Below are positions 30,128 to 40,036 of a stretch of DNA of 64,000 nucleotides, one piece after another. Within the stretch, counting starts at the first letter, position 1; each line of letters begins with the position of its first letter. The DNA is from Nevskiaceae bacterium. GTDB lineage: Bacteria; Pseudomonadota; Gammaproteobacteria; Nevskiales; Nevskiaceae. Position numbers and translations under genes: made by a program. Below the pieces are notes generated by a model, which was not told where the DNA came from, did no database searches, and worked only from the letters and a program-made list of their open reading frames with translations. The stretch lies in NCBI GenBank assembly GCA_008012115.1, contig SSEB01000003.1, positions 186,001 through 250,000 on the forward strand, written 5' to 3'.

Positions 30128-31006
30128 ATGACCGGGCTTTTGCGACTTCTGCTGATCCTCGCCGGCACTCTGCCGCTGATGCTGACCCACGCGCTTGGTG
30201 CGCTGCTGGGCAACGTTCTCTGGTGCCTGCCCATCGGCCTCAAGCGCCGCACGCTGCGGCATCTGGAGCTGTGCCTGCCGGAACTGGATGCCGCCGGGCG
30301 CCGCCGCATCGCGCGCCGGAGCCTGGTGCACAGCGCCAAGGCGGTGCTGGAAGTGCCGGCGATCTGGTTCGGGCCGCGCTGGCGCCTGCGCCGCTGGCTG
30401 ACGGACGCTGCGACGCAGGCGCAGATGCAGGCGCTGATCGACGGCGGCCGCGGCGTGATCCTGCTGTGCCCGCACCTCGGCGCCTGGGAGCTGGCCGGCC
30501 TGTTCTGTGCCGCCGTCGGCCCGATGACCACGCTCTACAAGCCGCAGAAGGGCGCGATGAACGCGCTGATTCTCGAAGGCCGCCGCCGCAACGGCGCACA
30601 GCTGGTGCCGACCAGCACCGGCGGCGTCAAGGCGCTGCTGCAGGCGCTGCGACGGCGCGGCATGGTCGGCATCCTGCCGGATCACGATCCGCCGGAGGGC
30701 TCCGGCGCCTTCGCGCCGTTCTTCGGGCGGCCGGCGCACACCACCACGCTGGTCAGCAAGCTGGCGTCACGCAGCGCCGTGCCGGTGTGGTTCTTCTACG
30801 CCGAGCGCCTGCCCTGGGGCCGTGGCTTCCGCTTCCACCTGCGGCCGGCGCCGGAGGGCATCGACGACGCCGGCGAGCGCGGCCTGGCGGCGCTCAATCT
30901 TGGCGTCGAGCAGGTGATCCGCCATCTGCCCGAGCAATACTGGTGGAGCTACAAGCGCTACCGGCGCCTGCCGGCGGGCGCGCCCGATCCCTATCACGGG
31001 CTCTAG
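30128..31006 (+). CDS. LpxL/HtrB-type lysophospholipid (lipid A) acyltransferase, second paralogue
   Basis: PHLGAWE, ILPDHDPPEGSGAFAPFFG, LPEQYWWSYKRYRR. Confidence 0.9.
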   Translation: MTGLLRLLLILAGTLPLMLTHALGALLGNVLWCLPIGLKRRTLRHLELCLPELDAAGRRRIARRSLVHSAKAVLEVPAIWFGPRWRLRRWLTDAATQAQMQALIDGGRGVILLCPHLGAWELAGLFCAAVGPMTTLYKPQKGAMNALILEGRRRNGAQLVPTSTGGVKALLQALRRRGMVGILPDHDPPEGSGAFAPFFGRPAHTTTLVSKLASRSAVPVWFFYAERLPWGRGFRFHLRPAPEGIDDAGERGLAALNLGVEQVIRHLPEQYWWSYKRYRRLPAGAPDPYHGL

Positions 31007-31103
31007 GGCAGCGCCGCCGCATTCGTCGTTCCGAGGTCTCTCTATATGCATCAGCGCGGCCTCGGATCGCACAGCGAAAGACGCATCAAATCGCCGTAAA
31101 GGC

Positions 31104-31217
31104 GCCACCCGCTCCCGGCAACATGCACGGCGGGTTAGTTATATTTTATATATCATGATTTAAATCATAATATAATAAATAACATTTTCCCTAGGGAAAT
31201 TCGCCACAGCGGGTGAC
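31104..31217. repeat. Element E5: 114-bp symmetric AT-core intergenic element
   Basis: GCCACCCGCTC 31104-31114, core gttatattttatatatcatgatttaaatcataatataataaataac 31138-31183, CAGCGGGTGAC 31207-31217. Confidence 0.9.
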
Positions 31218-31338
31218 GGTCACAGGTCGCGGGAAACGGCTTGCAGGCAAGGTTCGAGCCCGTACAATGCCGCCGCACGGAACTCGCCGCGAGGCGCGCG
31301 AGTCTGTAAACCGCTTTGTCCCACCAGAACAGAACACC

Positions 31339-32283
31339 ATGGAAAGCGAAATCCTGATCGAGGCGCGCGGCCTCACCCGCCGCTACGGCCCCACCGTGGC
31401 CGTGTCGGATCTGAGCCTGACGCTGCGCAAGGGCGAGATCCTCGGCCTGCTCGGCCCCAACGGCGCCGGCAAGTCCACCACCATGAAGATGCTCACCGGC
31501 AATCTCGCGCCCAGCGCTGGCGAGGCGCGCATCAAGGGCATCAGCCTGCACGATGCGCCGACGGCGGCGAAGCAGCATCTCGGCTACCTGCCGGAGCAGC
31601 CGCCGGTGTATCCGGAGCTGACCGTCGACGAATACCTGCGCTACTGCGCCGGCCTGCACGGCATCGCCAGCAAGGCGCGCGCCGAGGCCGTGCGCCTGGC
31701 CAAGCAATCCTGCGGTCTCGCCGATGTCGGCGGCCGCCTGATCGGCAATCTGTCGAAGGGCTACCAGCAGCGCGTCGGTCTGGCGCAGGCCATCATCCAT
31801 CGCCCGCCGGTGATCGTGCTCGACGAGCCCACCGTCGGCCTCGATCCGATCCAGATCCGCGAGATCCGCGCCCTGATTGCGGAGTTGGGCAAGAGCCACA
31901 GCGTGATCCTGTCCAGCCACATCCTGCCGGAGATTCAGGCGGTGTGTTCGCGCGTGATGATCATCAACCGCGGTCGCGCGGTCTACGACCAGCCGGTGAC
32001 GGCGACGCGCAACGCGCAGATCGAATCGCTGCTGGTGACGCTCAAGCGCGCGCCGTCGGTCGAGGCGCTGACGCGCATCGTCGGCATCGCCCGCGCCGAA
32101 GATCTCGGCGGCGGACGCTTCCGCCTGGCGCTCGCCGGCGGCAACGATCCGCGCGAAGTGCTGGTGGACGCCGCGGTCAACGGCAACTGGGGCCTGATCG
32201 AACTGGCGCCGGAAGTGAAAACCCTGGAAGAAATCTTTGTCGAACTGACCTCCGGCGACGAGCAGGAGAGGAAAGCCGCATGA
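31339..32283 (+). CDS. ABC transporter ATP-binding protein (Gld-type)
   Basis: GLLGPNGAGKSTTMKMLTG, LSKGYQQRVGLAQA, VIVLDEPTVGLDP. Confidence 0.93.
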   Translation: MESEILIEARGLTRRYGPTVAVSDLSLTLRKGEILGLLGPNGAGKSTTMKMLTGNLAPSAGEARIKGISLHDAPTAAKQHLGYLPEQPPVYPELTVDEYLRYCAGLHGIASKARAEAVRLAKQSCGLADVGGRLIGNLSKGYQQRVGLAQAIIHRPPVIVLDEPTVGLDPIQIREIRALIAELGKSHSVILSSHILPEIQAVCSRVMIINRGRAVYDQPVTATRNAQIESLLVTLKRAPSVEALTRIVGIARAEDLGGGRFRLALAGGNDPREVLVDAAVNGNWGLIELAPEVKTLEEIFVELTSGDEQERKAA

Positions 32284-33026
32284 ACAACATCCTGACCATC
32301 GCCGGCAACGAAGCCCGGCGCATCTTCGTCTCGCCGCTGGCCTGGGCGGTGCTGGGCGTGGTGCAACTGATCCTCGCCATCGTCTTCGTGCTGTCGCTGC
32401 TCGACTACGCGCGCTTCTCCGAGCAGGCCGGCGACGCCTTCGGCGTGTCGGACTATGTCGGCGGCTCGCTGTTCGGCTTCGCCGTGATCGTGCTGCTGCT
32501 GGTGATGCCGCTGATGACCATGCGGCTGTTCGCGGAGGAGCGCAAATCCGGTTCGCTGACGCTGCTGTTCTCGGCGCCGGTGTCGCTGACGCAGGTGGTG
32601 CTCGGCAAGTTTCTCGGCCTGCTGGTGTTCGTGTTCGCGCTGCTGGCGCTGCTCGCGGCCATGCCGCTGTCGCTGCTGCCGGCCACCGCGCTCGACCTCG
32701 GCCGCGTCGCCGCCGGCCTGCTCGGCCTGTTCCTGCTGATGGCTTCGTTTGGCGCCGCCGGCCTGTTCGTGTCGTCGCTGACGCGCGAGCCGACCATCGC
32801 CGCCGTCGGCAGCTTCGGCCTGCTGCTGGTGATCTGGCTGATGAACATGCTGGCCTACAACGACAGCATCCCGTTCACCGCGCTGTTCGGCTACCTGTCG
32901 CTGATCGGTCATTTCGAAAGCCTGCGCCGCGGCATTTTCAGCAGCGCCGACGCGATTTACTACGTCCTGTTCACCGGCCTGTTCCTGTGGCTCACGGTGC
33001 AGCGCCTGGACATGGAACGGAACTGA
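32280..33026 (+). CDS. ABC transporter permease (Gld-type)
   Basis: NEARRIFVSPLAWAVLGVVQLIL..., multi-TM; ATGA overlap with the ATPase gene. Confidence 0.88.
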   Translation: MNNILTIAGNEARRIFVSPLAWAVLGVVQLILAIVFVLSLLDYARFSEQAGDAFGVSDYVGGSLFGFAVIVLLLVMPLMTMRLFAEERKSGSLTLLFSAPVSLTQVVLGKFLGLLVFVFALLALLAAMPLSLLPATALDLGRVAAGLLGLFLLMASFGAAGLFVSSLTREPTIAAVGSFGLLLVIWLMNMLAYNDSIPFTALFGYLSLIGHFESLRRGIFSSADAIYYVLFTGLFLWLTVQRLDMERN

Positions 33027-33042
33027 AACGGACGCCAGTGAC

Positions 33043-34401
33043 ATGACCAAGAAACAAACACTCATTCAGCAACTCATCGCCGGCGTGCTGTTCATCGCCG
33101 TGCTCGTGATGCTCGGCTGGCTGTCGGTGCGCTACAAGACCGACATCGACTGGACCGCCGGCAAGCGCAACAGCATCTCCGCCGCCAGCATCAGGCAGCT
33201 CGATGCGATGCCGGACCCGATCACCTTCACCGCCTTCGTGGCCTCGGGCGACGCCGATATCCGCAACAGCCTGCAGTTCGACATCGCGCGCTACCAGCGG
33301 CACAAGAAGAACGTGAAGCTGGAGTTCGTCGATCCCGCCGCGCAGCCGCAGAAGGCGCGCGCGATGAACGTCAACGCCAGCGGCGAGATCGTCGTCGAAT
33401 ACCAGGGCCGCCACGAGAATCTCCAGGCCAGCACCGAGCCGGTGATCACCGGCGCGCTGCAGCGCCTGACCTATGCCGGCGAGCAGTGGGTGGTGTTCCT
33501 GGAAGGCCACGGCGAGCGTTCGATCAGCGACGCCCAGAGCCAGGCGTCGATCAGCAAGTTCGCCGGCGTGTTGCGCAGCAAGGGCCTGAAGGTGCAGGGA
33601 CTCAACCTCGCCAAGACGCCGAAGGTGCCGGACAACACCTCGGTGCTGGTCATCGCCAGCCCCAGCAGCCGCCTGCTCGACGGCGAGGTGAAGCTGGTCG
33701 AGGACTACGTCGCCAAGGGTGGCAACCTGCTGTGGCTGGCCGACCCGGACTATCCGCCCGGTGCCGAGGCGCTGGCCAGGGATCTCGGCATCACCTGGCA
33801 GAACGGCTACGCCATCTTCCCCGAGTACAAGGTGCTGGGCACCGGGCACCCGGGCTTCTTCGCCGCCACCGACTATCCGCCGAACCCGGTGACGCAGGGC
33901 CTGGACCAGATCACGCTGTTCCCGCTGGTGCGTTCGCTGGTCGCCGACGCCAAGTCGGGCTGGACGGCGGAGCCGCTGCTCAAGACCAGCGATCTGTCGT
34001 GGCTGGAGACCGGCAACATCGAGTCCGGCACGGTCAAGCAGGATCCGGAGGACATTCCCGGCCCGCTCAACATCGGCATGACGCTGACGCGCGACTACAA
34101 GGACTCGGCCGACAAGGACGGCAAGCCCAAGCCGCAGCGCGTGGCGCTGATCGGCGACGCCGACTTCATCGCCAACGCCTATCTCGACCAGCTCGGCAAC
34201 CAGCAGCTCGGCCTCAACCTGATCCAGTGGCTGGCCTCGCGCGACGCGCAGCTCAACATCGACGTGCCCAAGGCGCCGGATACCGCGCTGGTGATGCCGG
34301 GCTGGGCCGTGGTGCTCGTTGCCGGCGGCTTCGTCGTGGTGCTGCCGCTGCTGCTGATCGGCTGGGGCGTGGGCCGCTGGATCGTGCGGCGCAGGAAGTA
34401 A
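33043..34401 (+). CDS. GldG family ABC-type auxiliary protein
   Basis: N- and C-terminal TM, RYKTDIDWTAGKRNSISAAS..., VVFLEGHGERSISDAQSQASISKFAGVLRSKGLKVQGLNLA. Confidence 0.85.
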   Translation: MTKKQTLIQQLIAGVLFIAVLVMLGWLSVRYKTDIDWTAGKRNSISAASIRQLDAMPDPITFTAFVASGDADIRNSLQFDIARYQRHKKNVKLEFVDPAAQPQKARAMNVNASGEIVVEYQGRHENLQASTEPVITGALQRLTYAGEQWVVFLEGHGERSISDAQSQASISKFAGVLRSKGLKVQGLNLAKTPKVPDNTSVLVIASPSSRLLDGEVKLVEDYVAKGGNLLWLADPDYPPGAEALARDLGITWQNGYAIFPEYKVLGTGHPGFFAATDYPPNPVTQGLDQITLFPLVRSLVADAKSGWTAEPLLKTSDLSWLETGNIESGTVKQDPEDIPGPLNIGMTLTRDYKDSADKDGKPKPQRVALIGDADFIANAYLDQLGNQQLGLNLIQWLASRDAQLNIDVPKAPDTALVMPGWAVVLVAGGFVVVLPLLLIGWGVGRWIVRRRK

Positions 34402-34404
34402 GCC

Positions 34405-35301
34405 ATGCAACGCCAGTCGCTGAATCTCGTGCTGGGCGCCGCCGCGCTGGCGCTGGGCGCGGCGGTCTTCTTCAGCCAGAAGAAGGAAGCCAAGGGCCCG
34501 CCGCTGACGCCGTATACCGGCGCCACGCTCAACCATGTCGTGCTCGATCATCCCGGTTCGCCGGCGATCGTGCTCGACAAGCAGAACGGTCGCTGGCAAC
34601 TCACCGCGCCGGTGAAGACCGCGGCCGATCCCTTCGAGACCAACGCCTTTCCGTCGCTGGCCACGCTGGAGGTGAAGTCCACGCTCGATCCGGCGCAGGT
34701 CAGCCTGAAGGAGCTGGGCCTCGATCCGCCGGCCTACACCGTCACGCTCAACGACCAGAAGCTGGCCTTTGGCGGCACCGATCCCATCCAGTCGCGCCGC
34801 TACATTCTCAGCAACGGCAAGATCGCGCTGGTGGACGATCCGCCGGGCGAAGCGCTGGACGCCGACGATTCCGACCTGATCGACAAGGCGCTGCTACCGG
34901 ACGGCGCGCAGATCGCGTCCATCGCGCTGCCGGGCCTGACGGTGACGCGCGCCGCCGACGGCAAGGGCTGGACGCTGACGCCGGATCGTCCCGACGTGGG
35001 CGCCGACGCGCGCCAGAAGTTGGTCGACGGCTGGCTGCACGCCCGCGCGATGTGGAACGCCGCGCTGGGCAAGGACGAGGCCCAGGGCGACGCAGTCACC
35101 ATCACGCTCAAGGACGGCACGGCGCTCAAGTTCATCGTCGCCGCGCGCGATCCGCAGCTCAAGCTGGCGCGGCCGGACCTCAACGTGACCTACACCTTGT
35201 CCAAGCAACTGGTGGATGAGCTGCTCAAGCTGCCGGAGCCCACCAAGGCCGCGCCGCCGGACACCAAGTCCGCCGCCGCGGGCGACGCGCCGAAAAAGTA
35301 G
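34405..35301 (+). CDS. DUF4340 domain protein
   Basis: NHVVLDHPGSPAIVLDKQNGRWQLTAPVKTAADPFETNAFPSLATLEVKSTL; fourth gene of the Gld-type operon. Confidence 0.82.
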   Translation: MQRQSLNLVLGAAALALGAAVFFSQKKEAKGPPLTPYTGATLNHVVLDHPGSPAIVLDKQNGRWQLTAPVKTAADPFETNAFPSLATLEVKSTLDPAQVSLKELGLDPPAYTVTLNDQKLAFGGTDPIQSRRYILSNGKIALVDDPPGEALDADDSDLIDKALLPDGAQIASIALPGLTVTRAADGKGWTLTPDRPDVGADARQKLVDGWLHARAMWNAALGKDEAQGDAVTITLKDGTALKFIVAARDPQLKLARPDLNVTYTLSKQLVDELLKLPEPTKAAPPDTKSAAAGDAPKK

Positions 35302-35330
35302 CGCGTCCCGCCGGAAGCCGGTACAACACC

Positions 35331-35359
35331 AGCCCGCAGCCCCTCGCTGCGGGCTTTTT
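35331..35359 (+). terminator. Rho-independent terminator after the Gld-type ABC operon
   Basis: AGCCCGCAG-cccct-CGCTGCGGGCTTTTT. Confidence 0.8.
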
Positions 35360-35371
35360 CATTCGAGACCC

Positions 35372-36190
35372 ATGCCGGAATTACCCGAAGTCGAAACCGT
35401 CCGTCGCGGCATCGAGCCGCATGTGCTCGGCCGCAGGATCGTCCAGGTGACCGTGCGCGACACGCGCCTGCGCTGGCCGGTGCCGGCCGACCTGCACGCG
35501 CGCATCGGCGGCAAAGAAATCGTCGGCACCGCGCGCCGCGGCAAATACCTGCTGCTGCAGCTCGCCGGTGGCGACCGGCTGATCGTGCATCTGGGCATGA
35601 CCGGCCGCCTGTTCGTTCTCAAGCCCGGGCAGCCGGTGAAAAAGCACGATCACGTGGACCTCGAGCTCTCCGGCGGTGTGCTGCTGCGTTTCCACGATCC
35701 GCGCCGCTTCGGCGCCGTGCTGCCGTGGCCGGCGAGCGAACCGACACATGCGCTGATCGCGGGCATGGGCCCGGAGCCGTTCGGCGAGGACTTCGACGGC
35801 GATTATCTTTTCGAGCTGTCGCGCCGCCGCAGCGCGCCGGTGAAGAATTTCATCATGGACGGTCGCGTCGTCGTCGGCGCCGGCAACATCTACGCGGCGG
35901 AGTCGCTGTTCCGCGCCGGCATCCGCCCGACCAGGGCCGCCGGCAAAATCACGCGGCCGCAGTACCGCCTGCTGGCCGAAAAAATCCGCGAGGTGCTGGA
36001 GGAAGCGGTGCAGCAGGGCGGCACCACGCTGCGCGACTTCGCCGGCGCCGACGGCGCACCGGGCTACTTCCAGCAAAAACTGTTCGTCTATGGACGCGAG
36101 GGCGAGCCCTGCCTCGTCTGCGGCGCCACGATCCGCAAGGTCGTACTCGGCGCGCGTGCGTCCTGCTACTGTCCGCACTGTCAGAAATAA
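35372..36190 (+). CDS. mutM: Formamidopyrimidine-DNA glycosylase
   Basis: MPELPEVETVRRGIEPHVLG; C-terminal zinc finger CLVCGATIRKVVLGARASCYCPHCQK. Confidence 0.97.
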   Translation: MPELPEVETVRRGIEPHVLGRRIVQVTVRDTRLRWPVPADLHARIGGKEIVGTARRGKYLLLQLAGGDRLIVHLGMTGRLFVLKPGQPVKKHDHVDLELSGGVLLRFHDPRRFGAVLPWPASEPTHALIAGMGPEPFGEDFDGDYLFELSRRRSAPVKNFIMDGRVVVGAGNIYAAESLFRAGIRPTRAAGKITRPQYRLLAEKIREVLEEAVQQGGTTLRDFAGADGAPGYFQQKLFVYGREGEPCLVCGATIRKVVLGARASCYCPHCQK

Positions 36191-36205
36191 CGGAGTGACC
36201 TGTCC

Positions 36206-37528
36206 ATGAGTTTGCTCGCCCAACCCTTCCGTCTCCCCTGCGGCGCCACGCTGCCCAACCGACTGTGCAAGGCGGCGATGACCGAGGGCCTGGCGGATGA
36301 ACAGTTGCGCGCCACCGGACGGCATGTCGAGCTCTACCGTCGCTGGTCGGAAGGTGGCGCCGGGCTGCTGGTCACCGGCAACGTGATGATCGACCGCCGC
36401 GTGCTGGAGCGGCCGGGCAATGTCGCCATCGACCCTGCGCCGACGGACGCCGAGTCGATGCGCCGCCTGCGCGAGTGGGCGAAGGCCGGCACCAGCGCCG
36501 GCAATCACCTGTGGATGCAGATTTCGCATGCGGGCCGGCAGTCGCCGCGTTATGTCACCGGCGAGCCGATGGGGCCGTCGGCGGTGCAGCTCGAACTGCT
36601 CGGCAACTACGCGCGGCCGCGCGCGCTGCGCGAGGAGGAGATCCTCGACTTCATCCAGCGCTACGCGCGCGTGGCGGTGACGGCGCGCGAGGCCGGCTTC
36701 ACCGGCGTGCAGATCCACGCCGCGCACGGCTACCTGCTGTCGAGCTTCCTGTCGCCGATCACCAACCAGCGCACGGATGCCTGGGGCGGCTCGCTGCAGA
36801 ACCGCGCGCGCATGCTGATCGAGACGATCCGCGCCACGCGCAAGGCCGTGGGCGCGGATTTCCCCGTCGGCGTGAAGCTCAACTCCGACGACTTCCGCAA
36901 GGGCGGCTTCAGTCACGCCGAGTGCCTGCAGGTGGTGGAGTGGCTCAACGCCGAAGGGCTGGACCTGCTGGAGATCTCCGGCGGCACCTACGAGCAGCCG
37001 CGCCTGCTGGGCTTTGACGGCAAGGCCGGCTCGAAGGCGGAAGAGCCACAGCGCGAGAGCACGAAAAAGCGCGAGGCGTATTTCCTCGACTACGCGGTGG
37101 CGATCCGCAAGATCGCGAAGATGCCGCTGATGGTGGTCGGCGGCTTCCGCACGCGCGCGGCGATGGAGGCGACGCTGGCCGCCGGCGAGTGCGATGTGAT
37201 CGGCCTCGCGCGGCCGCTGTGCACGCACGCCGACACGCCGCGTCAGCTGCTGGCCGGCGAGATGGCGGTGGCGCCGGCGTTCGAGAAAACGCTCAAGCTC
37301 GGCCCCGGCAAGCTGTTTTCCGGCGTCAGCCCGGTGTTCCTGTTCAAGATCCTGCACGTGCTGGGCACGCAGGGCTGGTACTACCAGCAGATCGCGCACC
37401 TGGCCGACGGTGGCCGTGAGCCGCTGCAGCGCAGCGTGATCGGGGCGTTCTTCGCCTACCTGTGGGACGAATACACGACGGCGTTCCGCATGCGGCGTGC
37501 GCGCCGGGCGGCGAAAACAGGCGCTTGA
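36206..37528 (+). CDS. NADH:flavin oxidoreductase (old yellow enzyme family)
   Basis: NRLCKAAMTEGLADE, GVQIHAAHGYLLSSFLSPITNQRTDAWGGS. Confidence 0.92.
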   Translation: MSLLAQPFRLPCGATLPNRLCKAAMTEGLADEQLRATGRHVELYRRWSEGGAGLLVTGNVMIDRRVLERPGNVAIDPAPTDAESMRRLREWAKAGTSAGNHLWMQISHAGRQSPRYVTGEPMGPSAVQLELLGNYARPRALREEEILDFIQRYARVAVTAREAGFTGVQIHAAHGYLLSSFLSPITNQRTDAWGGSLQNRARMLIETIRATRKAVGADFPVGVKLNSDDFRKGGFSHAECLQVVEWLNAEGLDLLEISGGTYEQPRLLGFDGKAGSKAEEPQRESTKKREAYFLDYAVAIRKIAKMPLMVVGGFRTRAAMEATLAAGECDVIGLARPLCTHADTPRQLLAGEMAVAPAFEKTLKLGPGKLFSGVSPVFLFKILHVLGTQGWYYQQIAHLADGGREPLQRSVIGAFFAYLWDEYTTAFRMRRARRAAKTGA

Positions 37529-37541
37529 ACCCGTTTCAGGC

Positions 37542-37655
37542 GTCACCCGCTCTCCCTCGTCGGGAACCTGAAAACGTTATAAATTATTTATTGATTTTAA
37601 ATTCAATAAATAAAATATAACGACCTGTCCAGGGAAACGGGCAGGAGCGGGTGGC
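37542..37655. repeat. Element E6: 114-bp symmetric AT-core intergenic element
   Basis: GTCACCCGCTC 37542-37552, core gttataaattatttattgattttaaattcaataaataaaatataac 37576-37621, GAGCGGGTGGC 37645-37655. Confidence 0.92.
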
Positions 37656-37677
37656 CGGTTTTGCGCCCGCAAGACGC

Positions 37678-38061
37678 TCAGTTGAGCGCGCGCGGCACCG
37701 CGAGGCGGAAGGGGTCGATCCTGGCGTCGAACGGCAGGCCGTCCGCAGTCACCATCTGGAAGCTGCCGTGCATGGTGCCGACCGGCGTGTTGAGCGGGCA
37801 GCCGCTGGTGTACTCGAACGCCTCGCCGGGCTTGAGCACCGGCTGCTGGCCGACCACGCCGGGGCCGCGCACTTCCTCGACGCGGCCCTCGCCATTGGTG
37901 ATGACCCAGTGGCGCGTCAGCAGTTGCACGGTCTCCGCGCCTTCGTTGCGGATGGTGATGTGGTAGGCGAACAGGTAGCGCGACGAGCCCGGCTCCGACT
38001 GGTCCGGCAGGTAGCTGGGCTTGACCAGGATGCGCACGCCGCGGGTGGTGGTGTCGGACAC
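37678..38061 (-). CDS. apaG: ApaG protein
   Basis: YHITIRNEGAETVQLLTRHWVITNGEGRVEEVRGPGVVGQQPVLKPGEAFEYTSGCPL. Confidence 0.95.
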   Translation of the reverse strand: MSDTTTRGVRILVKPSYLPDQSEPGSSRYLFAYHITIRNEGAETVQLLTRHWVITNGEGRVEEVRGPGVVGQQPVLKPGEAFEYTSGCPLNTPVGTMHGSFQMVTADGLPFDARIDPFRLAVPRALN

Positions 38062-38071
38062 GCGCCGCGCC

Positions 38072-38620
38072 TCAGAACATGCCGGTCTGCAGGCGCGCGG
38101 CCTCGGACATCATGTCCTGCGTCCACGGCGGGTCGAACACCAGCTGCACGTCGGTCTCGGCGATGGTCGGCAGTTGCGAGACCTTGCTCTTGACGTCGTT
38201 GACCAGCACATCGCCCATGCCGCAGCCGGGCGCGGTCAGGGTCATCTTGATCGAGGCCTTGCGCTGGCCGCTGTCCAGCGTCTCGACGCGGCAGCCGTAG
38301 ACCAGGCCCAGCTCGACGATGTTGATCGGGATTTCCGGGTCGTAGCAGGTCTTGAGCGCGTCCCACACCGCCTGCTCCAGTTCGGTCTCGCTGGCGTTGT
38401 CCGGCACCTGCGGCACCTGCGTGACGGTCTTGCCGAGCGAATCGGCGTCCTTGCCGTCGATGCGGAACAGGTGGCCCTCGACCTGGACGGTGTAGCTGCC
38501 GCCGAGCGCCTGCGTGATCGCGGCCTGCGCGCCTTCGGGCAACTCCACCTTGGTGCCGGCCGGGATGAGGATGCCGATCACGTCACGCGTCAGGGTGACG
38601 GTTTCGTAGGAATGACCCAT
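38072..38620 (-). CDS. sufT: Putative Fe-S cluster assembly protein SufT
   Basis: DUF59 region CYDPEIPINIVELGLVYGCRVE..., TAPGCGMGDVLVNDV. Confidence 0.88.
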   Translation of the reverse strand: MGHSYETVTLTRDVIGILIPAGTKVELPEGAQAAITQALGGSYTVQVEGHLFRIDGKDADSLGKTVTQVPQVPDNASETELEQAVWDALKTCYDPEIPINIVELGLVYGCRVETLDSGQRKASIKMTLTAPGCGMGDVLVNDVKSKVSQLPTIAETDVQLVFDPPWTQDMMSEAARLQTGMF

Positions 38621-38728
38621 GGGGAAAGCGCTGGTGCCCGCTGAACTTGGGAACCAATTTTAAACGCCCGGGGTCATCAGCGCACGCTGTGCTTCAATAG
38701 GCGCCGCCGTCCCACCCGGAGAACCGAC

Positions 38729-39457
38729 ATGAAACCCGCCCTTCTGCTGTTGCCGCTGTTCCTGTTCGCCGCCGCCGTGCAGGCCAACGACGATCCTGCC
38801 GCGCAGCGCCGCAGCGTCAACGTCAATGGCCAGGGCGAGGTCACCACGCAGCCGGACCGCGCGCGCCTGTCGCTGGGCGTGGAAGCATCCAACGTCGAGC
38901 TGAAAGCCGCCGAGGCGGACGTCAACAAAGCGGTGCGCGCCTACCTCGTCGAGGCCAAGTCGCTGGGGCTCAAGGATGAGCAGATTTCCACCGCCGGCGT
39001 CACCATCAATCCCGAATACGTCTGGGACGACAAGGCGCGGCGGCAGAAATTCACCGGCTACAAGGCGCGCCGCCAGATCGACCTGCGCGTGGACGACCTC
39101 ACCGTGCTCGGCGACCTGATCCTGCGTGCCACCAAGGTCGGCATCAACCAGGTCAATTCGCCGGTGCTGGAATCGAGCAAGGCCAAGGAGCTGACGCGCC
39201 AGGCGCTGGTCAAGGCCACCGAGGACGCCCGCTCCAAGGCGCAACTGCTGGCGGACACGCTCAATGTAAAGCTCGGCGCCATCCGCAGCCTGTCCGCCAA
39301 CGACAGCGCGCCGCCGCCGGTGATGTACAAGGTGATGGCGATGCGCGCCATGGCCGCGCCCGAGGCCGACGGCGGCAATGCCGAGATGGGCTTTTCCGGC
39401 GGCGAGATCAAGTACAGCGCCAACGTCAGCGCCGATTTCGACCTGATCGCGCCGTAA
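38729..39457 (+). CDS. SIMPL (DUF541) domain exported protein
   Basis: Signal peptide, VNVNGQGEVTTQPDRARLSLGVEASN. Confidence 0.88.
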   Translation: MKPALLLLPLFLFAAAVQANDDPAAQRRSVNVNGQGEVTTQPDRARLSLGVEASNVELKAAEADVNKAVRAYLVEAKSLGLKDEQISTAGVTINPEYVWDDKARRQKFTGYKARRQIDLRVDDLTVLGDLILRATKVGINQVNSPVLESSKAKELTRQALVKATEDARSKAQLLADTLNVKLGAIRSLSANDSAPPPVMYKVMAMRAMAAPEADGGNAEMGFSGGEIKYSANVSADFDLIAP

Positions 39458-39529
39458 GCGCGCAGGGCATGCGCTTTCCGTCAGTTATGGGATAATCCAC
39501 CACTTTCCCGCCTGAACTAGGCCGAGAAA

Positions 39530-40036
39530 GTGGCGAAAAAGAAGCGTATCCAGGTTGGCGTCATCATGGGTTCCCGGTCCGACTGGGAGACGATGTCGCA
39601 CGCGGCCCAGACTCTCGAAGACCTTGGCGTGCCTTACGAGGCGCGCGTGGTCTCGGCCCATCGCACACCCGATCTCCTCTTCGACTACGCCGAGAAGGCG
39701 GCCGGTCGGGGCATCCAGGTGATCATCGCCGGTGCCGGTGGTGCGGCCCACCTGCCGGGCATGTGCGCGGCCAAGACCGCGCTGCCGGTGATCGGCGTGC
39801 CGGTGCAGTCGAAGGCGCTCAACGGGCTGGATTCGCTGCTGTCCATCGTGCAGATGCCGGCGGGCATCCCCGTGGCCACCGTCGCCATCGGCCGCGCCGG
39901 CGCCACCAATGCGGCGCTGCTGGCGGCGGCCATCCTCGCCAACCACGAGCCGGCGCTGGCCAAGCGGCTCGCCAAGTTCCGCACCGACCAGACCGCCAAG
40001 GTCCTCAACGACGAACCGCTGAAGCTGCCCTCATGA
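39530..40036 (+). CDS. purE: N5-carboxyaminoimidazole ribonucleotide mutase
   Basis: [41 protein letters not shown]. Confidence 0.97.
   Translation: MAKKKRIQVGVIMGSRSDWETMSHAAQTLEDLGVPYEARVVSAHRTPDLLFDYAEKAAGRGIQVIIAGAGGAAHLPGMCAAKTALPVIGVPVQSKALNGLDSLLSIVQMPAGIPVATVAIGRAGATNAALLAAAILANHEPALAKRLAKFRTDQTAKVLNDEPLKLPS

Noticed and set aside
35381-37546. 721-aa - strand ORF antisense to mutM and the OYE gene
   Set aside because: Antisense artefact of GC-biased third positions; no coherent protein family.
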